From Rhizobium sp. BK418 (GTDB lineage: Bacteria > Pseudomonadota > Alphaproteobacteria > Rhizobiales > Rhizobiaceae): a stretch of DNA of 64,000 bases. The DNA is taken from contig NZ_SLZK01000001.1 of the NCBI RefSeq assembly GCF_004341105.1, forward strand, positions 434,001 to 498,000. The letters run 5' to 3'. Below the pieces are notes generated by a model. It worked only from the letters and a program-made list of their open reading frames with translations. It did no database searches and had not been told where the DNA came from. Positions within the stretch are counted from its first letter, which is position 1. The number at the start of each line of letters is the position of its first letter. The position numbers and the translations under genes were made by a program. This document shows positions 9,045-19,114 of this stretch, one piece after another.

Positions 9045-9377
9045 TCAGATCGCGAAGCTGGTGCCGCAGCCGCAGCTTGCCACTGCATTCGGGTTCTTGA
9101 TCTGGAAGGACTGGCCGAGCAAGTTGTCGACGAAATCGATCTCGGAGCCGGCCATATAGACCAGCGAGAGACTGTCGATCAGCACCTTGGCACTGTTTTT
9201 CTCAATGACGAGATCGTCGTCTGCGGCAGCATCCGCAAGATCGAACTTATAGGAAAAGCCGGAACAGCCGCCGCCTTCGACGGAGACGCGCAAGGCGCTC
9301 TTCCCGGGATCGCTGCCGACAATGGCGGCAATCCGCTTTGCCGCGGCATCGGAAACAGTTACATTCGCTTCAGTCAT
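9045..9377 (-). CDS. erpA: Iron-sulfur cluster insertion protein, HesB/IscA family (ErpA-like)
   Basis: A-type Fe-S carrier (110 aa). The three conserved cysteines are present: EGGGCSGFSYKF in the middle and SCGCGTSF at the C-terminus. ErpA-type proteins pass clusters to enzymes of isoprenoid synthesis and respiration. ATG at 9377 is chosen because it has a strong AGGAGG ribosome site six bases upstream, whereas the open frame extends 13 codons further without one. The gene is divergent from dgt, an arrangement seen in other rhizobia. Confidence 0.9.
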   Translation of the reverse strand: MTEANVTVSDAAAKRIAAIVGSDPGKSALRVSVEGGGCSGFSYKFDLADAAADDDLVIEKNSAKVLIDSLSLVYMAGSEIDFVDNLLGQSFQIKNPNAVASCGCGTSFAI

Positions 9378-9597
9378 TTTTCCTCCTGCCGGGGTCAAGA
9401 TCCGGAGAGAATCCATTTTAGACGTTTGATGTTCAAACGCATGATATCAAAGAGACTTATCATGTTCCTTCGGTAAAGAACAGGATCTAGCGAAGTGGCC
9501 GAAAAAGCGCCTCTTTGCCGTTTCTATGAGCTATAGGTATGAAGAGCGGAAGGCGGCGTCAATGGGCAAGGCCGCGAAGCGTTAGTGACGGTGAAGA

Positions 9598-10815
9598 ATG
9601 ACCTTCGACAGGCAGGCATTGGGTTTCGGCTATGGGGAACGAGCGGTCTATTCGGCGGACCCCTGGAATTCGCGTGGACGCCTCTATCCCGAGAGCGGCA
9701 GCCCGACACGCTCCGACTTCCAGCGAGACCGCGACCGCATCGTCCATACAACGGCTTTTCGCCGGCTGAAGCACAAGACGCAGGTCTTCATCGCCCAGGA
9801 CGGCGACCATTACCGTACCCGCCTGACACACACGATCGAGGTGGCACAGATCGCGCGTGCACTTGCCCGCGCCTTGAAGATCGACGAGGACCTCGCCGAA
9901 GGTGTGGCGCTTGTCCACGATTTCGGCCATACACCCTTCGGCCATACCGGCGAGGATGCGCTGCACGAAGAGTTGCTGCCCTATGGCGGCTTCGACCACA
10001 ACGCTCAATCCTTGCGCATCGTCACCAAACTCGAGCGGCGTTATGCCGAATTCGACGGCATTAACCTGACCTGGGAAAGCCTCGAAGGTCTCGTCAAGCA
10101 CAATGGTCCGCTGTTGACAGCCGATGGCGTCGGCACGCGCGGGCCGGTACCGCAGCCGATCCTAGACTATTGCGAGTTGCACGATCTGGAGCTTGCGAGC
10201 TATGCAAGCCTGGAGGCCCAAGTGGCAGCGATCGCCGACGACATCGCTTACAATACGCATGATATCGATGACGGCCTGCGCTCGGGTTATCTGAATTTCG
10301 AAATGCTGGAGGAAATTCCGTTCCTCTCCGGGCTGATGGCCGAAGTGAGAGAGCGCTATCCGCATCTGGAGCCCAGCCGCTTCACGCATGAAATCATGCG
10401 CCGCCAGATTACACGCATGGTCGAGGACGTCATCGGCGTGGCGCAAAAGCGCCTCGCAGCACTGAAACCGCAGAGCGCCGACGATATCCGCAAAGCGGAT
10501 CACGTGATCGCGACGTTTTCGGACGAGATGGCCGAAACCGACAGGCAGATCAAGGCGATGCTCTTCAAGCGTATCTATCGAAATCCCGACATCATGCGTA
10601 TCCGCGCCGGTGCAGCCCAGATCGTCAAGGATCTCTTCGGTGCCTACATGGCCAATCCGAAGGAAATGCAAAGCCATTACTGGGTAGATCATATCGCCGG
10701 TCTGTCGGACGCACCGAAAGCGCGGCATGTGGGCGATTATCTGGCCGGCATGACAGACACCTATGCCATTAGTGCCCACAGGCGATTGTTTGACCACACT
10801 CCGGATTTGCGATAG
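9598..10815 (+). CDS. dgt: Deoxyguanosinetriphosphate triphosphohydrolase-like protein
   Basis: HD-domain dNTP triphosphohydrolase (405 aa) of the dGTPase type 2 group. The metal-binding motif residues are visible in [19 protein letters not shown] and [18 protein letters not shown] (residues about 75-122). Further on is [15 protein letters not shown], which supplies the last Asp. It likely converts dNTPs to deoxynucleosides plus tripolyphosphate and helps balance nucleotide pools. It lies 62 bases upstream of argS on the same strand, so the two may be cotranscribed. Confidence 0.93.
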   Translation: MTFDRQALGFGYGERAVYSADPWNSRGRLYPESGSPTRSDFQRDRDRIVHTTAFRRLKHKTQVFIAQDGDHYRTRLTHTIEVAQIARALARALKIDEDLAEGVALVHDFGHTPFGHTGEDALHEELLPYGGFDHNAQSLRIVTKLERRYAEFDGINLTWESLEGLVKHNGPLLTADGVGTRGPVPQPILDYCELHDLELASYASLEAQVAAIADDIAYNTHDIDDGLRSGYLNFEMLEEIPFLSGLMAEVRERYPHLEPSRFTHEIMRRQITRMVEDVIGVAQKRLAALKPQSADDIRKADHVIATFSDEMAETDRQIKAMLFKRIYRNPDIMRIRAGAAQIVKDLFGAYMANPKEMQSHYWVDHIAGLSDAPKARHVGDYLAGMTDTYAISAHRRLFDHTPDLR

Positions 10816-10877
10816 GCAGCGGGCGCCCGGCAGCCGCCGGCAACCCTATTGGCACAGCCTGTGCATGGAAGAGTGCG

Positions 10878-12635
10878 ATGAACCTTTTTACCGATTTTGA
10901 AGCCAGGATTAAAAACGCCCTTGAACAGCTCGATCTGGTCAAGGAAAAGCGATCCGAGCTCGATTTCGGCCGCATTGCTGTCGAGCCGCCGCGTGATGCG
11001 AGCCATGGTGATGTCGCGACCAACGCCGCCATGGTGCTTGCCAAGCCACTCGGTACCAATCCGCGTGCACTGGCTGAAATCATCATCGCCAAGCTGCAGG
11101 AAGACGTTGACGTCGCCGAGGTTTCGGTCGCCGGTCCGGGCTTCATCAATATCAGGCTTTCCGTCGGCTACTGGCAACGCCTGCTGGGCTCGATGATCCA
11201 GTCCGGCACCAACTATGGCCGTTCGGGTCTGGGGCAGGGGCGGAAGGTGAATGTCGAATATGTTTCGGCCAATCCGACCGGCCCGATGCACGTCGGCCAT
11301 TGCCGTGGCGCCGTCGTCGGCGACGCGCTGGCGAACCTTCTTGCCTTTGCCGGCTACGATGTCGTCAAGGAGTACTACATCAACGACGCCGGCTCACAGA
11401 TTGACGTGCTCGCGCGCTCGGTCTTCCTGCGCTACCGCGAAGCCCTGGGCGAGAAGATCGGCGAGATCCCGTCCGGCCTCTATCCCGGCGACTATCTGGT
11501 CCCAGTCGGCGAATCGCTTGCCTCGGAATATGGGGTGCGCCTTCACAATATGTCGGAAGAGCAGTGGATGCCGATCGTCAAAGATCGGGCCATCGAGATG
11601 ATGATGGCGATGATCCGCGAGGATCTCGACGCCCTCAATGTTCATCATGACGTCTTTTTCTCCGAGCGCACGTTGCATGCCAACGGCGCGGCCGCGATCC
11701 GCACCGCCATCAATGACCTGACCTTCAAGGGCTATGTCTACAAGGGCACGCTGCCGCCGCCGAAGGGCCAGTTGCCCGAGGACTGGGAAGACCGCGAACA
11801 GACGCTCTTCCGTTCGACCGAGGTCGGTGACGATATCGATCGCGCGCTCATCAAGTCGGATGGCTCTTACACCTATTTCGCCGCCGACGTCGCCTACTTC
11901 AAGAACAAGTTCGACCGCCGCTTCGATGAGATGATCTACGTGCTTGGCGCCGACCATGGCGGCTACGTCAAGCGCCTCGAGGCGGTCGCGCGCGCTGTTT
12001 CTGACGGTAAGGCGAAGCTGACGGTGCTGCTTTGCCAGCTCGTCAAGCTTTACCGTGATGGCGAGCCGGTGAAGATGTCGAAGCGTTCGGGCGATTTTGT
12101 CACATTGCGCGATGTCGTCGAAGAAGTCGGACGTGATTCGGTCCGCTTCATGATGCTCTATCGCAAGAATTCCGAGCCGCTTGACTTCGATTTCGCCAAA
12201 GTAACGGAGCAGTCCAAAGATAATCCGGTCTTTTACGTGCAGTACGCCCACGCCCGCTGCATGTCTGTCTTCCGGCAGGCGAGGGAGGCGTTCCCCGATC
12301 TCGTGTCGACACCGGAGATTCTGGCACAATCCGTTGCAGGCATTACGGATTCGGCCGAATTGCAGCTAATCGCCAAGGCTGCGGAATTCCCGCGTATTGT
12401 TGAAAGTGCAGCCCAGTCTCAGGAGCCGCATCGTATCGCTTTTTACCTGTATGATCTTGCCAGCGCCTTCCATGCACACTGGAACAAAGGTAAAGATCAG
12501 ACAGAATTACGATTTGTTAACGATAAGAACCGAGAATCGAGTATTGCCAGACTTGGGCTGGTGTACGCCGTCGCGTCGGTTTTGAAGTCGGGACTTGCCA
12601 TTACAGGCACTGCCGCACCGGACGAAATGCGATAA
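10878..12635 (+). CDS. argS: Arginine--tRNA ligase
   Basis: Class I synthetase for tRNA-Arg (585 aa). The N-terminal Add-1 domain is followed by the HIGH-type motif in [16 protein letters not shown] near residue 130. A KMSKS-like motif, KMSKRSGDF, lies near residue 400, and the C-terminal helical anticodon-binding domain ends at 585. Length matches the alphaproteobacterial form. The SPOR-domain gene begins 61 bases downstream on the same strand. Confidence 0.97.
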   Translation: MNLFTDFEARIKNALEQLDLVKEKRSELDFGRIAVEPPRDASHGDVATNAAMVLAKPLGTNPRALAEIIIAKLQEDVDVAEVSVAGPGFINIRLSVGYWQRLLGSMIQSGTNYGRSGLGQGRKVNVEYVSANPTGPMHVGHCRGAVVGDALANLLAFAGYDVVKEYYINDAGSQIDVLARSVFLRYREALGEKIGEIPSGLYPGDYLVPVGESLASEYGVRLHNMSEEQWMPIVKDRAIEMMMAMIREDLDALNVHHDVFFSERTLHANGAAAIRTAINDLTFKGYVYKGTLPPPKGQLPEDWEDREQTLFRSTEVGDDIDRALIKSDGSYTYFAADVAYFKNKFDRRFDEMIYVLGADHGGYVKRLEAVARAVSDGKAKLTVLLCQLVKLYRDGEPVKMSKRSGDFVTLRDVVEEVGRDSVRFMMLYRKNSEPLDFDFAKVTEQSKDNPVFYVQYAHARCMSVFRQAREAFPDLVSTPEILAQSVAGITDSAELQLIAKAAEFPRIVESAAQSQEPHRIAFYLYDLASAFHAHWNKGKDQTELRFVNDKNRESSIARLGLVYAVASVLKSGLAITGTAAPDEMR

Positions 12636-12696
12636 CGTCACCATTTCCCCACAATGCGCTGGCACTTGGGTGTTTGCGTTTTTGAGTGGGATGGGC

Positions 12697-15600
12697 ATGG
12701 CTGATAAACGACTTGCGTATGACACGCGTGGAAAAGACGAAATGTTTGCCGACGATGATCCGTTGGCAGAACTCGCTCGAATCGTTGGCTTTGAACCCCG
12801 CGTCGCGGCCAATACGGTAAGCGAACCCGAACGGCAGGAGCCGGCTCTTGATCTCGAGGACGAGCTTCTCCGCGAATTTGAGCGTTATGATACGCCGCGT
12901 CCCCTGGCAGCCCTCGATCACCCGGCAGATCCAGTTGCCCAGGAAGTTGATACCTACGACTATGTTGAGCCCGTCCAGGATGAGGTACCCTCGATCGGCG
13001 AGGAACTCGATCGGTCCGTCGCGACCGATTTCGAGACGCCCATCGTCGAGCCGGAGCTTCCGGAAGCAGCTGCTGCCGCCCCTGAGGTGGAGGCGCCCGA
13101 GCCGGTTGCGCCCGCTTGGGACGTGCCTGTCGCAACCGATTGGACGCCCGCCCCGTCCAAGCCTGCCGCTGTTCCAGTGGAGCCTCCGGTTACTTTCACA
13201 GCCTATGGCGGCGCCCGCGATCTGATCGAGGAGCTGGAGCTTTCCATCGGCGGTGCTCTTCCTCCCGAGCCGGTCGTTCAGCCGCCGGCGAAGGCCCCGC
13301 AGTGGTCGGCTGCCAGCATTCGATTGCCGCTTGCCAATTTCCACGCGCCGCGCCGCGAGGAGCCGGTCGTTGAGGCGCCGGTTGTTGAGCCGGCTCCGGT
13401 TGAAGCTTTCGTAGCCGAGCCGGCATTCACGGTCGAGCCCGAAGTGGTTGCGCCCGATGTCGCAGAAGAGCCTCTGCCGATCGCCGCCGCCGAAGCTGCG
13501 GATTTCGAGCCGGCTGCGGCATCCTTCGGCTTTCCGGCCGAGATCGATCGCCATGAGATGGTCCCCCTCCCGGAGCAGCCCGTCGCATCGTTCGAAGAGG
13601 TTGCAGCCTTCGAAGAGCCGGCCGAGCCGGCTAACTCCGGTTTCGATCTGATCGCGGCTGCAGCCGAAGGTGATGTTCATCCGGATGCCGCGCTCACCGA
13701 AGCACCGCCGGAGCCTGCCTTCGATGCCGACGCCTTCGATCTTGATGATCTGTTGGCAGATGTTTCTCGTTATCCGGTACCGCAGCGCGCTTCGTCACCC
13801 GTCGGGTCTGAGCCTGTCGCCACTGTACCTGAGCCTGTCGTCGCGCCGCCGGCACAGCAGTCCGCGCCGGTTCCTGCTGCTCCCGTCTTCGAATCGCCAG
13901 TGTTCGAGGCCCCCGTATTTGAAGCGCCTGTCTTTGAGGCGCCCGCTGCTCGCGCTCCGGTGCAGCCGACAGTCATTGCGCCTGTGCCGATGAGCCGCGC
14001 GACGCCGGTTCTTCGCCAGCCCGAAGCGCCGAAGCCGGTGGTTCGGGCTCCGATGGAACCGATCTCGCCGCCCATCGCACCTGCGCCTGTCGTCGCCCGC
14101 CAGCCGGAACAGGAAACTGAAGATTCCTTCGCCGGTCATGATTTCGAGCTGGATCTTGCCGGTATCGAACTGGAGCTCGCCGATCTCGACTTCTCCGAGC
14201 CGCCGGCTCCGCAGCCGGAGGCCGCGGCCGAACCCGTTCGAGTTGCGCCTGTGGTCGCAGCCCAGCCTGCGCCGCGTCCTCAGCCGGCGCCGGTTTTCGT
14301 TCCGGAGCCGCAGCCTGCTCCAGTCAGCTATGCCAAGCCGGCACCGGCAGGTGAGTCCACCGACGATCTGCCCTTCGATCCGTCGATGATCTCCGATCCG
14401 GAAGATCGTCCCGAAACGGTCGAGGACATGCATGTTCCGACGCTGCCGCCAGTGGAGCACCCGGAACCGGTCGCTAAGACCGCCGACTTCGATTTCGATC
14501 TCGATGCGGAGATTGCGAGCTTCTTCGAGCCCGCCAAACGGCAGGAGAAGACGCCACCCACTCCGGCTTGGGCGCCCCCGGCCACTCCGGCTGCTGCCGC
14601 TGTCGCCAAGCCGGCAAACTCTGTCTTTGCCGACGGCCTTGATGATTTCGAACGTGCCCTGGAAGAAGACTTTCGCCGCAGCGTGCGTGAGCCGGTCGAG
14701 CGCCGTGAAAATGTTTCCGAAGTCCATATCGAGTCCGCAAGCCAGACGGCGGATTTCAACCGTGCGCGCTCTATGCGCCGTCTCTTGGCCGCAGCCGCCT
14801 TGCTGGTCGTTTTTGCCGGCGGCGCCTACGGTGTCTATAGTTGGGTCTCCAACGGTCCCGGCTTGAGCATCGTCAGCTCCGGCGAGCCGCGCGTCATCGC
14901 CGCCGACAAGGATCCGGTGAAGGTCGTTCCCGAGAATCCGGGCGGCAAGACCGTGCCGAACCAGGATAAGGCCGTCTACGACCGGGTCGCAGGTGCTGCC
15001 GAAGAGCCGAAGCAGAAGGCACTCGTCTCCTCCGATGAGGCGCCGGTTGATGTCGTCCAGCGTACGCTGACGCCCGAAGTCTCGCCCGATGACGATGAAG
15101 GCAGTGCTGACCCGATCATGCCGACTGCCGTCGGCGAAACGCAGGATCCGCGCCTGCTGCCCGATCACAGTGCGACTGCAGATGCCTCCGCTTCCGGTGA
15201 CGATGCGGCGCCGTCCGTTTCGCCCCGCAAGGTCCGTACGATGATCGTCAAGCCGGACGGCACGCTGGTCGCCCGCGAAGAGCCGGCGCCCGCCGAAAAA
15301 TCCGCCCCGGCTAATGAAGTGGCATCGGCGGCCAATCCCGCCCAGCCAGCTACGACGCCATCTGCCGCGAGCTTCCCGGCAAGCACCGGCAATCAGACCG
15401 CTTCCGCAGCGCTTCCGCCTGTCGGGACGCCGCCTGTAGGCCAGCCGGCTCAGACGGCGGCAAAGGTAGCCGAAGTGAACGCCGCCAATGCGAACCAGGT
15501 CGATCCCCCGGTTCGCCCGGTGAAAACGACGCCGGTCACCGACGCAGCCTCGGCTGCGACGACCGATACCGCGCCCGTTCCGACGGCCCGCCCGGTTGAT

Positions 15601-15975
15601 CAGCCGGTCAATGTCGTCGGCACAGTGACCGAGAATGGCAACGTTCGCCCGACGGCTCAGCAGAAGCCGACACAGGTTGCTTCCGCAACGCCGCCAGCCG
15701 CCGCTGCACAGCCGGCTCCCGCCGTAGCAGCCGGCGGGTATGGCATCCAGATCGCATCGCTGCCGTCAGAGGATGAGGCGAAGAAATCCTATGCCAGCCT
15801 GTCGAAGAAGTTCGCCGGCGTACTCAGTGGCCGCGCGTACGAAATCCGTAAGGCGGATATCGCCGGCAAGGGCACCTTCTATCGCGTCCGCATCCCGGCC
15901 GGCTCGAAGGACGAAGCTGCAGCTCTTTGCGAGCAATATCGCTCCGCCGGTGGTAGCTGCCTGATCTCCAAATAA
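12697..15975 (+). CDS. Giant SPOR-domain inner membrane protein (RgsS/FtsN-like)
   Basis: Predicted bitopic cell-envelope protein (1092 aa). Residues 1 to about 690 are cytoplasmic, very rich in Pro, Glu, Ala and Val, with short repeats such as PVFEAPVFEAPVFEAP. A single membrane segment (LLAAAALLVVFAGGAYGVYS) follows near residue 700. A disordered periplasmic stretch of about 300 residues then leads to a C-terminal SPOR domain (GYGIQIASLPSEDEAKKSYA to GGSCLISK). SPOR domains bind denuded peptidoglycan at sites of division or growth. Position between argS and nagZ and the architecture suggest the ortholog of Sinorhizobium RgsS, needed for unipolar growth; that is inference. ATG at 12691 is an alternative start. 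Confidence 0.8.
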   Translation: MADKRLAYDTRGKDEMFADDDPLAELARIVGFEPRVAANTVSEPERQEPALDLEDELLREFERYDTPRPLAALDHPADPVAQEVDTYDYVEPVQDEVPSIGEELDRSVATDFETPIVEPELPEAAAAAPEVEAPEPVAPAWDVPVATDWTPAPSKPAAVPVEPPVTFTAYGGARDLIEELELSIGGALPPEPVVQPPAKAPQWSAASIRLPLANFHAPRREEPVVEAPVVEPAPVEAFVAEPAFTVEPEVVAPDVAEEPLPIAAAEAADFEPAAASFGFPAEIDRHEMVPLPEQPVASFEEVAAFEEPAEPANSGFDLIAAAAEGDVHPDAALTEAPPEPAFDADAFDLDDLLADVSRYPVPQRASSPVGSEPVATVPEPVVAPPAQQSAPVPAAPVFESPVFEAPVFEAPVFEAPAARAPVQPTVIAPVPMSRATPVLRQPEAPKPVVRAPMEPISPPIAPAPVVARQPEQETEDSFAGHDFELDLAGIELELADLDFSEPPAPQPEAAAEPVRVAPVVAAQPAPRPQPAPVFVPEPQPAPVSYAKPAPAGESTDDLPFDPSMISDPEDRPETVEDMHVPTLPPVEHPEPVAKTADFDFDLDAEIASFFEPAKRQEKTPPTPAWAPPATPAAAAVAKPANSVFADGLDDFERALEEDFRRSVREPVERRENVSEVHIESASQTADFNRARSMRRLLAAAALLVVFAGGAYGVYSWVSNGPGLSIVSSGEPRVIAADKDPVKVVPENPGGKTVPNQDKAVYDRVAGAAEEPKQKALVSSDEAPVDVVQRTLTPEVSPDDDEGSADPIMPTAVGETQDPRLLPDHSATADASASGDDAAPSVSPRKVRTMIVKPDGTLVAREEPAPAEKSAPANEVASAANPAQPATTPSAASFPASTGNQTASAALPPVGTPPVGQPAQTAAKVAEVNAANANQVDPPVRPVKTTPVTDAASAATTDTAPVPTARPVDQPVNVVGTVTENGNVRPTAQQKPTQVASATPPAAAAQPAPAVAAGGYGIQIASLPSEDEAKKSYASLSKKFAGVLSGRAYEIRKADIAGKGTFYRVRIPAGSKDEAAALCEQYRSAGGSCLISK

Positions 15976-15995
15976 GCACTTTGGCTTTCTTCATC

Positions 15996-16028
15996 AGGAC
16001 GGCGGGGTTGTCTCGCCGTTCTTTTTTT
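15996..16028 (+). terminator. Rho-independent terminator after the SPOR-domain gene
   Basis: A nine-base-pair stem, AGGACGGCG / CGCCGTTCT (one G-T pair), runs straight into TTTTTTT. Confidence 0.85.
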
Positions 16029-16084
16029 GTGGGGCCGCGCTTGACCTCGCTCGCATTTCGCCGAATGGCCCTTATGATTCGGGT

Positions 16085-17098
16085 ATGACCGAATCAAAAG
16101 CAATGATCCTTGGCTGCAGCGGCCTCAAGCTGACCGAAGAAGAAAAGGCCTTTTACCGGGCCGAGCGGCCGTGGGGCTTCATCCTCTTCGGACGAAACAT
16201 TTCCGAAGCACGACAGATCAGCGATCTCGTTGCCGAATTGCGCGACTGCGTCGGCTGGCACGCTCCCGTGCTGATCGATCAGGAGGGGGGGCGCGTCCAA
16301 CGCATCCGTCCGCCGATCCTGCAGCACTATCCGCCTGGGCAGGCGCTTGGCGATCTCTATCGCCGCGACCGGGCTCTTGGCTTGCGCGCCGCATGGCTGA
16401 TGTCGCGCCTGCATGCCTTCGATCTCCAGAGGTTCGGCATCAATATCGATTGTCTGCCGGTGCTCGATGTGCCGGTTGAGGGCAGCAGCAATGTCATCGG
16501 TAACAGGGCCTACGGCGGCGATCCGGCGACCGTTACGGAGATGGGCAGGTCGGCCGCCGAAGGGCTGAAAGCCGGCGGCCTGCTGCCGGTCATGAAGCAC
16601 ATGCCGGGCCACGGACGCGGCTTTGCGGATTCGCATCTTGAACTGCCCGTCGTCACGGTCTCTCGTGAAGAACTGGAAGCCCATGACTTCCCGCCCTTCA
16701 TCGCGATGAAAGATGAGTTGATGGCAATGACCTGCCATGTCGTCTTCACGGCGATCGACCCGGACAACCCGGCAACAACCTCTCGCAAGGTGATTGATCA
16801 GGTAATCCGCGGCGAAATCGGCTTCAAGGGATTGTTGCTCTCTGACGATACTTCGATGAATGCGCTTTCGGGCACGATCGGCGAACGTGCGGCGAATATC
16901 ATTGCGGGCGGGTGCGATATCGTGCTGCACTGCAATGGTGATATGGACGAGATGCGTCAGGTCGTGGCAAATGTGCCGCAGCTGGCAGGTCTTGCCCGCG
17001 AGCGTGCGCAGGCGGTCGAGGAAGGGTTCCCCACACCGGATGCAACCGACGAGGCGACGATAAGGGCAGAATTCGACGCCATGTTTGCGTCAGCTTGA
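16085..17098 (+). CDS. nagZ: Beta-N-acetylhexosaminidase NagZ
   Basis: Glycoside hydrolase family 3 enzyme (337 aa) that removes N-acetylglucosamine from anhydromuropeptides in cytoplasmic peptidoglycan recycling. The family signature is clear: LIDQEGGRVQRIRPP, then MKHMPGHGRGFADSHLELP with the catalytic His, and LLSDDTSMNAL with the nucleophile Asp. There is no signal peptide, as expected. scpA starts 25 bases after its stop. The order nagZ-scpA-scpB-tatABC is common in Rhizobiales. Confidence 0.93.
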   Translation: MTESKAMILGCSGLKLTEEEKAFYRAERPWGFILFGRNISEARQISDLVAELRDCVGWHAPVLIDQEGGRVQRIRPPILQHYPPGQALGDLYRRDRALGLRAAWLMSRLHAFDLQRFGINIDCLPVLDVPVEGSSNVIGNRAYGGDPATVTEMGRSAAEGLKAGGLLPVMKHMPGHGRGFADSHLELPVVTVSREELEAHDFPPFIAMKDELMAMTCHVVFTAIDPDNPATTSRKVIDQVIRGEIGFKGLLLSDDTSMNALSGTIGERAANIIAGGCDIVLHCNGDMDEMRQVVANVPQLAGLARERAQAVEEGFPTPDATDEATIRAEFDAMFASA

Positions 17099-17123
17099 GC
17101 AGAGGCCGGAGAGGCAGGGTAAG

Positions 17124-17984
17124 GTGAACACGATCAAGGGCACGGAGCGGTCTCAGGCGGCGTCAACGCCGATGGACAAACTGTGGCAGGAGAACGGTTC
17201 AGAGCGCGCCAGCCATGAGCCGGCGCTGGTGATCGACGTCGCTGGGTTCGAAGGTCCGCTCGACCTGCTGCTTTATCTGGCCCGCAACCAGAAGGTCGAT
17301 CTATCGCGCATTTCGGTTCTGGCCCTTGCCGAACAATATCTGCAGTTCATCGAAAGCGCGAGGCGTATCCGCATCGAGCTTGCCGCCGACTATCTCGTCA
17401 TGGCAGCTTGGCTTGCCTACCTGAAATCGCGGCTGCTGATCCCGCAGCAGGTCAAGGATGACGGCCCCTCGGGCGAGGAAATGGCCGCAACGCTTGCCTT
17501 CCGTCTGAAGCGGCTGGAGGCGATGCGTCAGGTGGCCGACGGTCTCGTCAATCGCAACCGGCTCGGCCGCGATATCTTCGCCCGTGGCGCACCCGAGCAT
17601 ATTCCGGACCGCCAGCAATCCGCCTATGACGCCAATCTCTACGATCTGTTGAGCGCCTATGCGGCCTTGCGTCAGCGCCATGCGATCACCCAGGTAACGA
17701 TCGAGCGGCGCAATGTCTGGTCGCTCACCGATGCTCGCGAACTGCTGACCCAGATGATAGGCGATATCGTCGACTGGACGGCGCTTGAACAATATCTGCT
17801 GCGCTATCTCGCAAGTCCCGCCGAGCGCGTCACCGCCGTCGCCAGCGCCTTCGCCGCCTCACTGGAACTCGTGCGCGAAGGCAAGCTCGAAATACGTCAG
17901 GACGGCGCCTTCGAGCCGATCTATATGCGCCGAGGGGCGAAACATGCCACCCTGCGGGTGGTTGAACAGGAGCAGTCGGATTGA
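17124..17984 (+). CDS. scpA: Segregation and condensation protein A
   Basis: Kleisin subunit of the Smc-ScpAB condensin complex (286 aa). The N-terminal ScpA signature FEGPLDLLLYLARNQKVDLSRI is near residue 45, and the C-terminal winged-helix region bridges to the Smc head. The start is taken as GTG at 17124, with GGAGAGG nine bases upstream. ATG at 17172 is an alternative, while the longer open frame would overlap nagZ. The stop overlaps the scpB start, so the two are translationally coupled. Confidence 0.93.
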   Translation: MNTIKGTERSQAASTPMDKLWQENGSERASHEPALVIDVAGFEGPLDLLLYLARNQKVDLSRISVLALAEQYLQFIESARRIRIELAADYLVMAAWLAYLKSRLLIPQQVKDDGPSGEEMAATLAFRLKRLEAMRQVADGLVNRNRLGRDIFARGAPEHIPDRQQSAYDANLYDLLSAYAALRQRHAITQVTIERRNVWSLTDARELLTQMIGDIVDWTALEQYLLRYLASPAERVTAVASAFAASLELVREGKLEIRQDGAFEPIYMRRGAKHATLRVVEQEQSD

Positions 17985-18688
17985 TCGACGCGGAAGATGA
18001 TGAGATGGAAGGCGAGGGCTCTGCCCGCGATCTGCAGGCAGAAATAGAGGCTGAACGCATAGCCGAGGCGCTGGTTTTCGCTTCCGCCCAGCCGGTATCC
18101 GAAGGTTTCATCACCGAGCGCTTGCCAAAAGGATTCAACGCGCATGAGATCATGCTGCGCCTGAAGGAGCAGTATGCTCCCCGTGGCGTCAATCTCGTAC
18201 AGGTTGACAATGCATGGGCTTTCCGTACCGCCGCCGATCTCTCCTTCGTCATTCGTCGTGACGAGAACGAGGTGAAGAAGCTCTCGCGTGCTGCGCTGGA
18301 AGTGCTTGCCATAATCGCCTATCACCAGCCGGTGACGCGCGCCGAGATCGAGGATATCAGAGGCGTTCAGACCTCCCGCGGTACGCTTGATGTGCTGATG
18401 GAGGCGGGCTGGGTGCGTTTTCGTGGCCGCCGCCGCACGCCCGGCCGTCCGGTCACGCTTGGCACCACGCGAGATTTTCTCGACCATTTCGGCCTGGAGG
18501 AATTGCGCGACTTGCCGGGCCTGGAAGAGCTGAAAGGCGCCGGCCTGCTGTCCGGCCGCATCCCCGCCAATTTCAACATTCCTTCGCCGCTCATGAACGA
18601 TGAACTGACTGAGGACGAGGATCCGATCACACAGATGGATCTCGAGGAACTCGGGCTGCTTGCGCCCGGCGGCGCCTCAGAGGAATAG
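17981..18688 (+). CDS. scpB: Segregation and condensation protein B
   Basis: Dimeric winged-helix partner of ScpA in condensin (235 aa). The family core is visible: EALVFASAQPVSEGFI, then EVLAIIAYHQPVTRAEIEDIRGV and GRPVTLGTTRDFLDHFGL. The start is either TTG at 17981, overlapping the scpA stop as TTGA, or ATG at 18005. The acidic C-terminal tail of about 50 residues is typical in rhizobia. The tatA gene follows 183 bases downstream. Confidence 0.92.
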   Translation: MIDAEDDEMEGEGSARDLQAEIEAERIAEALVFASAQPVSEGFITERLPKGFNAHEIMLRLKEQYAPRGVNLVQVDNAWAFRTAADLSFVIRRDENEVKKLSRAALEVLAIIAYHQPVTRAEIEDIRGVQTSRGTLDVLMEAGWVRFRGRRRTPGRPVTLGTTRDFLDHFGLEELRDLPGLEELKGAGLLSGRIPANFNIPSPLMNDELTEDEDPITQMDLEELGLLAPGGASEE

Positions 18689-18871
18689 CGAAGGTTGGTC
18701 TTGCTTTTGCCACGCCCGCGCAAAACAATGTCGATCACGACTTTTCGATAGACGAATGGCTTGTCACAAAGGCCGATACCGTGACATTAAGCTCAATCCA
18801 GAAGGATTGATGTTGGAAACCGGATCGGAAATTCTTACATCGAGGGAACACCGCAACAGGGAGTATGCGTA

Positions 18872-19063
18872 ATGGGTTCTTTTAGCATGTGGCACTGGTT
18901 GATCGTTCTGGTCATCGTGCTGTTGTTGTTTGGTCGCGGCAAGATTCCGGAATTGATGGGCGACGTTGCCAAGGGCATCAAGAGCTTCAAGAAGGGCATG
19001 AACGACGAAGACGCGCCGGAAACCGCAAAGACCGTCGATCACAAGGCCGACGAAACGAAATAA
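18872..19063 (+). CDS. tatA: Twin-arginine translocase subunit TatA
   Basis: Small inner membrane protein (63 aa) that forms the pore of the Tat pathway for folded proteins. A short N-terminal membrane helix ([13 protein letters not shown]) is followed by the hinge [24 protein letters not shown], the diagnostic TatA amphipathic helix. ATG at 18872 follows GGGAGT. tatB begins 51 bases downstream. The 183 bases between scpB and tatA hold no other gene and probably carry the tat promoter. Confidence 0.96.
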   Translation: MGSFSMWHWLIVLVIVLLLFGRGKIPELMGDVAKGIKSFKKGMNDEDAPETAKTVDHKADETK

Positions 19064-19114
19064 CCACGTACGGGAAAGGGCGCAGCCCCCGCGCCGCCCG
19101 TTCAGGAGCCTTGC

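Noticed and set aside
13795..15168. 457-codon minus-strand open frame within the SPOR gene
   Set aside because: Repetitive arginine-rich shadow of the Glu/Pro-rich coding strand.
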